Assembly: GCF_013249015.1 (NCBI RefSeq)
Contig: NZ_JABRPL010000003.1
Coordinates: 306,467 to 370,466, forward strand
Reading direction: 5' to 3'
DNA: 64,000 nucleotides
DNA from: Rathayibacter agropyri
GTDB lineage: Bacteria > Actinomycetota > Actinomycetes > Actinomycetales > Microbacteriaceae
The translations under genes were made by a program, and so were the position numbers. How positions within the stretch are numbered: the first letter of the stretch is position 1; every line of letters begins with the position of its first letter. Positions 57,987-64,000 of this stretch are shown here, one piece after another. A model generated the notes under the pieces. It had not been told where the DNA came from. It worked only from the letters and a program-made list of their open reading frames with translations, and searched no databases.

Positions 57987-58427
57987 ATGCCCACTCGTAC
58001 CGCCCGCACTGCCTGGAACGGCTCCCTCGAGACCGGCGAGGGCCAGGTCGAGCTCTCGAGCTCGAAGCTCGGCACCTACGACGTCTCGTTCCCCAAGCGT
58101 GCCGCTGACGACGCGAACGGATCGACGAGCCCCGAAGAGCTTCTCGGCGCAGCGCACTCCGCCTGCTACGCCATGCAGTTCTCGGCAGTTCTCGGCCAGG
58201 CCGGCGGCACCGTCGAGGCCCTCGACGTCCGCGCCGACGTCTCGCTCGGACCGGATCCGGCCGGCGGTTTCAGGCTCACCGGCATCAAGCTGGTCGTCAG
58301 CGGCGAGGTCAGCGGTATCGACGAGGCCACCTTCCTCAAGGCCGCCGAGGAGGCCAAGGCGACCTGCCCCGTCAGCAAGGCGCTCACCGGAGTCGACATC
58401 ACGCTCGACGCCACCTTCGAGAGCTGA
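57987..58427 (+). CDS. OsmC family peroxiredoxin
   Basis: 146 residues from ATG 57987 with a perfect AGGAGG. The OsmC pattern is clear, with the catalytic cysteines in LLGAAHSACYAMQFSAVLG and EEAKATCPVSKALTGVDITL, and the N-terminal strands TAWNGSLETGEG. It reduces organic hydroperoxides in the cytoplasm. Confidence 0.94.
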   Translation: MPTRTARTAWNGSLETGEGQVELSSSKLGTYDVSFPKRAADDANGSTSPEELLGAAHSACYAMQFSAVLGQAGGTVEALDVRADVSLGPDPAGGFRLTGIKLVVSGEVSGIDEATFLKAAEEAKATCPVSKALTGVDITLDATFES

Positions 58428-58448
58428 GCACCTCCGCACAGTCGTTCT

Positions 58449-58535
58449 GTTCATAACTCAGGATGGATAGCCCCTCGGGCGTCCCGGAGCCGCGGATCTA
58501 CGGTGCTCGCTGACCATCCATCCTGAGTTGTGAAC
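58449..58535. repeat. Palindrome family D, copy 2
   Basis: 20-base arms (58449-58468 with 58516-58535) with a single G-T pair, separated by 47 bases, between convergent OsmC and monooxygenase genes. Confidence 0.9.
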
Positions 58536-58581
58536 GGTACCGCCCGCGAAGAGGCCAACGTCACGCTTTCGCGGCCGCTGC

Positions 58582-59943
58582 CTAGCGGAAGCTCGAGCCG
58601 AGATGCTCCTCCGGCAGCCGGTCCCCACGACCGTGCAGCTTGTTCCGCAGGCTCCCCTCGACGTACTCCTGGGGGTACGCCCCGCGGCGCCGCAGCTCCG
58701 GGACGATGAACTCCACCACGTCCTCGAACGTGCCCGGCGTGATCGCGTAGGCGAGGTTGAACCCGTCCACGTCCGTCTCCGCCACCCACTCCTGCAGATG
58801 GTCCGCCACCTCCGACGGCGAGCCGACGACGAACGGACCCAGCCCGCCGATCGCGCCCAGTCGGGCGATGTCGCGCACCTTCCACTCCGACCCGTCCGCA
58901 TTCGCCTCCTGAAAGTTGGCCACCGTCGACTGGATCGCGTTGCTCTTCACGTTGCCGATCGGCTCGTCCAGGTCGTACTGCGACAGGTCGATGCCCATCC
59001 AGCCCGACATGAACACGAGCGCGCCCTCCTCGCTCGCGTAGGAGAGGTAGTCGCGGTGCTTCGCCTGCGCCGCTTCGCTGGTCTCGGCCGTGATGATCGT
59101 GAGCAGCGTGTAGATCTTCGCGGAGTAGCGGTCCCGGCCCGCCTCTTCCAGGGCGTCGCGGATGCGCGAGACGGTGGCCGCGAGGCCCGCCTTCGTCGAC
59201 GACGCGACGAAGATCGCCTCCGCGTTGCCCGCCGCGAAGCGGATGCCGCGGGGTGAGGCGCCCGCCTGGTAGATGACTGGCGTGCGCTGCACCGACGGCT
59301 CCGAGAGGTGGATGCCGGGCACGGTGAAGTTTTTCCCGCGGTGCCCGATCTCGTGCACCTTCGCCGGGTCGGTGAAGACGCCGGAGTCGCGGTCGCGGAT
59401 CACCGCGTCGTCCTCCCACGACCCCTCCCACAGCTTGTAGAGCACTTCGAGGTACTCATCGGCGACGTCGTAGCGGTCGTCGTGCTCGAGCTGGTCCTCG
59501 TGACCCATGTTGCGGGCGGCGCTCGGGAGGTAGCCGGTCACGACGTTCCAGCCGACGCGGCCTTTCGTGAGGTGGTCGAGCGTCGACATGCGCCGGGCGA
59601 AGGGATACGGATGCTCGTACGCTGTCCCCGCGGTGATGCCGAAGCCGAGGTGTTCGGTCGCGGCGGCCATCGCCGATACGAGGAGGATCGGGTCGTTCAC
59701 CGGAACCTGCGCGCCGTGGCGGATCGCGGCCTCGTTGGAGCCGCCGTAGACGTCGTAGGTGCCGAGCACGTCGGCGATGAAGATGCCGTCGAACGTGCCG
59801 CGTTCGAGCAGCTTCGCGAGGTCGGTCCAGTACGAGAGGTCTTTGTACCGCCAGGACTGGTCCTGGGGGTGGCGCCACATGCCCGAGGACTGGTGGGCGA
59901 CGCAGTTCATGTCGAAGGCGTTGAAGCGGATCTGCCGGGTCAT
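58582..59943 (-). CDS. LLM-class flavin monooxygenase (NtaA/SnaA/DmoA type)
   Basis: 453 residues from ATG 59943 (MTRQIRFNAFDMNCVAHQSS). The subgroup signature is clear: GMWRHPQDQSWRYKDLSYWT, AKLLERGTFDGIFIADVLGT, NVVTGYLPSAARNMG, TPVIYQAGASPRGIRFAAGN. These FMNH2-dependent enzymes cleave C-S or C-N bonds in sulphonates, sulphides or aminopolycarboxylates. The missing reductase partner is presumably elsewhere. Confidence 0.93.
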   Translation of the reverse strand: MTRQIRFNAFDMNCVAHQSSGMWRHPQDQSWRYKDLSYWTDLAKLLERGTFDGIFIADVLGTYDVYGGSNEAAIRHGAQVPVNDPILLVSAMAAATEHLGFGITAGTAYEHPYPFARRMSTLDHLTKGRVGWNVVTGYLPSAARNMGHEDQLEHDDRYDVADEYLEVLYKLWEGSWEDDAVIRDRDSGVFTDPAKVHEIGHRGKNFTVPGIHLSEPSVQRTPVIYQAGASPRGIRFAAGNAEAIFVASSTKAGLAATVSRIRDALEEAGRDRYSAKIYTLLTIITAETSEAAQAKHRDYLSYASEEGALVFMSGWMGIDLSQYDLDEPIGNVKSNAIQSTVANFQEANADGSEWKVRDIARLGAIGGLGPFVVGSPSEVADHLQEWVAETDVDGFNLAYAITPGTFEDVVEFIVPELRRRGAYPQEYVEGSLRNKLHGRGDRLPEEHLGSSFR

Positions 59944-60041
59944 GCCTTGATAGTGCCGAGCGCACCAGGAATCCGCGTTCAGGAGTGACATGCGGCGTCA
60001 CATAGCGTTCGCACGACAGCCCTAACTGAGGCGTGGCATAA

Positions 60042-60089
60042 TTCGGGTTAACGGCATAACCCGAACTGTGATGATCGTTACTTCGGGTT
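60042..60089 (+). promoter_or_regulatory. Operator-like inverted repeat before the Fic gene
   Basis: TTCGGGTTA and TAACCCGAA face each other across six bases (60042-60065). A third half-site, TTCGGGTT, is at 60082-60089, directly before the ribosome site. It probably binds a repressor. Confidence 0.6.
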
Positions 60090-60105
60090 GTAGGAGGGGC
60101 ACCGC

Positions 60106-61079
60106 ATGCCCGAGTGGGCGAAGCACGGGCACGAGACTCGGCCGTGGCGGCAGATCGCGCGCGCTGGCTCCCGAGCCGACCGGACCGTCAGCGAGGTCGT
60201 TGTCTCGCTGCCGCCTCTTCTCGCCGGAACGTCGTGGGAGGCGTCTCCCGCGTCGCGCCCGGCGCTCGACGCAGCAGCTCGGTCTGTCATCGCTCTGGAC
60301 GCGGAACACGGCAGCCGTCTGGGTGCGCTCGGCCGGCTCCTCACGCAGGCCGAGGCGATCTCCTCTTCGCGGATCGAGCAGGTCGACGCGACTCTTGAGG
60401 AGTATGCCCGCGCGACGATCGGCATCCGGTCGAACCCCAGTGCGACGTCGATGGTGGCGGCAACGGAAGCAATCGGAGCGACATCGATCCGATCGTGCAG
60501 GCCGCGATCGCGCACGCGCAGTTCGAGTCCATCCACCCCTTCACCGACGGTAACGGCCGGATCGGCCGCGCGCTGATCAACGCGATCTTCCGCCGCAGAG
60601 GTCTGACGACGACGACGGTGGTGCCTGTGGCGTCCGCGCTGGTCGCGGATCGCGAGCGCTACTTTGCGATGGTGAACGGGTACCGGGAGGTCGTGCTCGC
60701 TCCACTCGTCGATGAGCTCGCACGAGCGTGCACGGTAGCGGCCCTCGAATCCGCTCGGACCGCCGCCCTGGAGTTGTTTCTCGTTGAGTGGGCGACCGCG
60801 GTCCGGCTTCGGGCAGGTAGCGCGGCGGCCTTGCTCCTGCCGAGCCTGCTGGAGCAGCCGATCCTCACGACCGCTCGCGCCGTCGAGTTCACGGGGCGCG
60901 CGCCGTCGAGCGTCGGCGCCGCCATAGGCCAGCTCGTCGACGCGGGAGTGCTCGTGCCGTTGACACAGCGGCGGAAGGACCAGGTCTGGGTCGTGGCCGA
61001 CGTCCTGGAGGAACTCGCTGACCTCGAAGATCGCATCGGCTCCGCGATGGTCGCGGTCGGCACAACTCTGGACCATTGA
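60106..61079 (+). pseudogene. Fic-family AMPylase gene, internally deleted and frameshifted
   Basis: From ATG 60106 (with AGGAGGGG) the first frame gives a Fic N-terminal domain, including SSRIEQVDATLEEYARATIG and SATSMVAATEA. At about 60460 the sequence jumps. The other frame then continues with DIDPIVQAAIAHAQFESIHP and the catalytic HPFTDGNGRIGR, followed by a full C-terminal region with a winged helix (TTARAVEFTGRAPSSVGAAI). About 100 residues of the core and the reading frame are lost. The gene was probably a toxin- or regulator-type Fic protein and is now inactive. Confidence 0.8.
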
Positions 61080-61222
61080 CTCCGTGCCGCGGAGGAATCC
61101 GGCTGGAGCGGTTGGCTTCGGTGGGTTGAGGCGGGTAGGCATGTGTGATCTCGCGCCAGTGTGGCTTCTGTCTGCTGGCGTCTGACTAGTGTCCTGGAGC
61201 GAAGCTCATGTGGGAGGTGGTC

Positions 61223-63253
61223 ATGGAGACGTTTCGGTTTGATGACGAGGTGGCGGAACGGTTTGCGCGGAAGCTGGTTGCGGTGGCGGATGTGTTGCAT
61301 TCGCAGGCGTTGGTGCGCGGCGCTGCTGCTGAGCAGGCGATGCAGGATTTTGAGGGGCCTTATGCGCAGGTGTTCTGGGTCGCTCATCTCACGCAGACGA
61401 CGAATCGGTCGCGGCTGGATGCTGTGCTGTTCGATCTGTCGGAGGTGGTGCTCACCGCGATTTTGACGGCGCGGAAGGAGCGGGAGCGGCTGGAGGAGAT
61501 GGCTGCGTGGGAGGCGCGTCAGGCTGAGCGGGAGCAGCGGCGGCGCATGGATCCGACGGCCGGTATGGGTTTTGATCCCGACGAGATTTTTGATCGGCGT
61601 CCGTCGGAGGATCGGATTGTTCCGCCGACGTTGTCGGCGTCGTATTCGCCGGACGAGCCGCCCCGCACGTCGGCGGCGGTAGGGGCTACTCCGGGGCAGA
61701 CGTCTGCTGATCCTGATCGTTTGGATGTGTTCGTGTCGGATGCGCGGCAGGCGAATACGGCGTTGCGGGCGGAGCGGGAGGAGTTGCTGACAGCGTTTGC
61801 GACGTTCCAGGATGCGTGTGCGTGGGTGCCGTGGGAGTCGACGACGGCGTTGGGCGGGTTTGAGCGGTTGCTGACGATCAATGAGTCGCATGCGGACTGG
61901 GTCGAGCGGGTTTCTCTGGCGTTCGCTGCGGCGGGCGGGGGGCTGTTGTCGACTCCGACTTTGGAGGTGGTGGCTACTGCGGGGCCGCCGAGGACTGATC
62001 AGAGCGTGCTGGATCTGCTGTCGACGGTTCCTGCGGATGAGCTTGCGGTGCTGTTCAAGACGAGGCCGGAACTGGGCGCGCAACTGAAGCGGATTCCGGC
62101 GACGGAGGTGAACGCGTGGTGGACGCGGCTCGGGCCGGCGGAGGATGGGGCCCGGTTCTCTGCGCGGCAGGAGGCGTTGATTGGTGGGCTGCCCGAGGTG
62201 ATTGGGAATCTTGAGGGGGTGCCGTATGGGGCGCGGGCGGAGGCGAACGAGAGTGTGTTGACGGCGCGGATTACGGCGCTGACGGATGAACTCGCGCAGG
62301 AGCCGACGGACGGCGACTACGTGAAACTCAGGACCATGCAGGAGGACCTCAAGGCGCTGGAGGACATCGCGGAATCGCTGGACCACCGTCCTCACCAGGT
62401 GGACCGCTTCCTTATCGCACTGACCGATGATCATCCGCCCTTGGCGGCCGTTTCGATCGGTGATCTTGATACTGCGACGAGTGTGACCTACGCGGTGCCG
62501 GGGATGGGGCAGACGACGGCGACCATGACGTCGTGGGTGAAGGCGTCGCAGAATGTGCAGTCACTGTTGCCGGCCGGGAGTGCTGTGGTGGCGTGGATTG
62601 GCTACGAGACGCCTCCTAACGCTGCCCAGACGGGTGATCAGTCGGTCCTGAACATTGATGATGCTATTGCCGGTGGCGCCGCTCTTGCCTCGTGTGTGCA
62701 GGGGCTCTCTGCTGTTCGGGGGGACTCGATACCGAAGCCGGATGTTGTTGGACATTCGTATGGGACGACGGTCGTTGCCGTTGCTGCTTCCCGGTCTGAT
62801 GTCGAGTTCGGGACGTTCGTTGCTCTCGGGTCGGCGGGGTTGCCGGACAGCGTCGATTCCGTGAGTGATCTCCACGTGGAAGGGATGTATGCGGGACAGG
62901 CGCGCAACAAGCTGCTGTTTGAGGAGGAGAGTGGCGATGAGGCGGCCTGGATGGGCCGTCAGGCTAGCCGTGATCATCATGTGAATCCTGTCGATCCCGA
63001 GTTTGGTGCGCAGGCGTTTGGTGTGGAGACTGGCGGGGACGCGGGGCGGATCGTCACGAACCATGACGCGTTGAAAAGTGATGACGGTGACCTCGCGGGC
63101 TACTTCGATGTCGAGACGGAGTCGCTTGCGAATATTGGGCGGGCTCTTCGAGGCGAGGATGATGCTGTGACGGATTATAAGCCGCTCGGCCCTACCCCGT
63201 TTATGAAGTTCTTGGGGGAGGTGGCCGATGGTGCGGAAAGCTTCTTGCGATAG
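61223..63253 (+). CDS. DUF1023 alpha/beta hydrolase with ESX/WXG-like N terminus
   Basis: About 676 residues from ATG 61223 behind GGGAGGTGG. Residues 1-260 are helical (METFRFDDEVAERFARKLVA onwards) with a spacing resembling WXG100-type secretion substrates and long coiled stretches. Residues about 420-600 form the DUF1023 hydrolase, with the nucleophile in DVVGHSYGTTVVAVAASR and AWIGYETPPNAA. The layout resembles secreted, type-VII-linked effectors of actinobacteria. Codon use is notably richer in TTG and GTG and poorer in CTC than in the rest of the window. The downstream lipoprotein overlaps it. Confidence 0.8.
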   Translation: METFRFDDEVAERFARKLVAVADVLHSQALVRGAAAEQAMQDFEGPYAQVFWVAHLTQTTNRSRLDAVLFDLSEVVLTAILTARKERERLEEMAAWEARQAEREQRRRMDPTAGMGFDPDEIFDRRPSEDRIVPPTLSASYSPDEPPRTSAAVGATPGQTSADPDRLDVFVSDARQANTALRAEREELLTAFATFQDACAWVPWESTTALGGFERLLTINESHADWVERVSLAFAAAGGGLLSTPTLEVVATAGPPRTDQSVLDLLSTVPADELAVLFKTRPELGAQLKRIPATEVNAWWTRLGPAEDGARFSARQEALIGGLPEVIGNLEGVPYGARAEANESVLTARITALTDELAQEPTDGDYVKLRTMQEDLKALEDIAESLDHRPHQVDRFLIALTDDHPPLAAVSIGDLDTATSVTYAVPGMGQTTATMTSWVKASQNVQSLLPAGSAVVAWIGYETPPNAAQTGDQSVLNIDDAIAGGAALASCVQGLSAVRGDSIPKPDVVGHSYGTTVVAVAASRSDVEFGTFVALGSAGLPDSVDSVSDLHVEGMYAGQARNKLLFEEESGDEAAWMGRQASRDHHVNPVDPEFGAQAFGVETGGDAGRIVTNHDALKSDDGDLAGYFDVETESLANIGRALRGEDDAVTDYKPLGPTPFMKFLGEVADGAESFLR

Positions 63254-63851
63254 GCGTCGAGTTGTCCTGCGCGTCGGCGCGCTGGTGATGGTGATGATGA
63301 CAGGAATGATGTCCGCGTGTGCGGAGAATGGAGCAAAGCCGGTGAAGACGATGAGCCCTCGGGAGGGACGCGACCAGGTGGTCGAGTTGGTGATCGAGAC
63401 GACGAAGCAGCTGGATATCGGTGGCTGGTGGCCACGGAACGGCGAGTCGGGGCCTGACGTATGCTCGCTCCAGGGCGGGGCGAAAGGTGCGAGTTACAGC
63501 TATGAGCAGTGGGCCCCAGAAGGAACGGATTTCGAGGGCGATGCGCACAAAGTCGCGGCGTATTGGGAGTCGTTGGGGATGACGGTGCGGGTTGCGGATT
63601 CGACTCGTCGACCGAGTGTGTATGGAGAGGGTGGTCCTGTGCTGAGGGCCAGTTTTGACACGGGCGCGGCTGACGCCTCGTATCGGATAGGTGCTGTCGC
63701 TCCTTGTGTTCCCGGTAATTTCCACGACCTTCTCATGGAGGACAACGCGCAGCGCGAGGCGGGTGTGGTTCTTCCTGGTGATGAGGGGGTGAGAGAGAAG
63801 CCCGATCCGCGCAACACGCCCGCGCCAACTGATTCACCGCCGTCTCAGTGA
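63228..63851 (+). CDS. Lipoprotein partner of the DUF1023 protein
   Basis: 207 residues from an ATG 26 bases inside the preceding gene. The lipoprotein signal ends in MMSAC. The mature domain holds DQVVELVIETTKQLDIGGWW, a cysteine pair (GPDVCSLQG and VAPCVPGNF) and beta strands resembling small immunity-type lipoproteins found behind such hydrolases. A proline/threonine tail closes it. The role as immunity or chaperone is inference. Confidence 0.75.
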   Translation: MVRKASCDRRRVVLRVGALVMVMMTGMMSACAENGAKPVKTMSPREGRDQVVELVIETTKQLDIGGWWPRNGESGPDVCSLQGGAKGASYSYEQWAPEGTDFEGDAHKVAAYWESLGMTVRVADSTRRPSVYGEGGPVLRASFDTGAADASYRIGAVAPCVPGNFHDLLMEDNAQREAGVVLPGDEGVREKPDPRNTPAPTDSPPSQ

Positions 63852-63870
63852 TCCGTACAGACGTTGTTTG

Positions 63871-63963
63871 CCGCCCGGAAGCGCTGTGGTGGGGTTGATA
63901 GTCTATGAGACGCCTCCTCCGGCGGTCGAGAATATCGATCCGTCGATATCGAGTCTTGATTAA
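63871..63963 (+). pseudogene. Degenerate fragment paralogous to the DUF1023 core
   Basis: The frame PPGSAVVGLIVYETPPPAVE matches AGSAVVAWIGYETPPNAAQ of the hydrolase upstream, then drifts and stops at TAA 63961. It is a residue of a second copy of the cassette. Confidence 0.65.
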
Positions 63964-63973
63964 ACCTCTCGGC

Positions 63974-64000
63974 ATGACCGAGTTTCAGAAGTCCGTGAAG
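63974..64000 (+). CDS. Possible gene start running off the window
   Basis: ATG followed by TEFQKSVK up to the window edge. No ribosome site is obvious; too short to judge. Confidence 0.2.

Noticed and set aside
1-64000. CRISPR arrays, tRNA and rRNA genes
   Set aside because: No regularly spaced repeats and no tRNA-like cloverleaf with a T-loop consensus were found on either strand by reading.

Overview
The window is about 70% GC, its genes start often at GTG as well as ATG, and neighbouring genes frequently overlap by four bases. Together with family content typical of Microbacteriaceae (a DUF7882-type small protein, LtrA, a UPF0718/TIGR03943 pair, a LAVTG surface protein), this points to a plant- or soil-associated actinobacterium of the Rathayibacter/Clavibacter/Curtobacterium kind. 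The genus is an inference. I saw no rRNA, tRNA, CRISPR array or complete insertion sequence.

Layout. 1-7 kb: small single genes (DUF3349, ArsR-like regulator, cupin, SRPBCC, alpha/beta hydrolase, GNAT), an orphan PycTM-like membrane protein, and two decayed genes. 7-13.8 kb: a LacI repressor divergent from a sugar-binding lipoprotein, two permeases and a GH3 glycosidase, forming a glycoside uptake and cleavage locus. 14-17 kb: DinB protein, a hypothetical protein, then an AT-richer three-gene cassette led by a TIGR04255-like protein. 17-20 kb: AraC regulator, small proteins, and a scarred stretch with a 66-bp palindrome and a lacI fragment. 20.1-24.6 kb: six minus-strand genes, each overlapping the next by four bases, encoding a LOG fragment, HAD phosphatase, PRPP-synthetase-like kinase, ribulose-phosphate-epimerase-like protein, adenine-PRTase-like protein and MFS exporter. 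This set matches the enzymology known for the nucleoside antibiotic/cytokinin angustmycin (psicofuranine) and is the most striking find here. 25-34 kb: DUF808 protein, CDF metal exporter, OafA-type acyltransferase, siderophore ABC importer, M18 aminopeptidase. 34-43 kb: a surface-fibre locus (TasA-like proteins, SipW-type signal peptidase, LAVTG protein, 1122-residue adhesin) and a secreted hydrolase with a duplicated C-terminal domain. 43-53 kb: epimerase, a small frameshifted low-GC secreted-protein cassette, LtrA, a UPF0718/TIGR03943 operon and a cytokinin-dehydrogenase-like FAD oxidase. 53-60 kb: MFS, a HATPase-LuxR fusion regulator beside the hxlB-hxlA formaldehyde-fixing pair, a guanidine-III riboswitch in front of an SMR guanidinium exporter, OsmC, and an LLM monooxygenase. 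60-64 kb: a decayed Fic gene, then a DUF1023/ESX-like hydrolase with a lipoprotein and a degenerate paralogous fragment downstream.

Four families of long, near-perfect intergenic palindromes recur across the window. Many sit where terminators would be expected, but one copy lies between divergent genes, so they behave as dispersed repeats as well as likely transcription stops.
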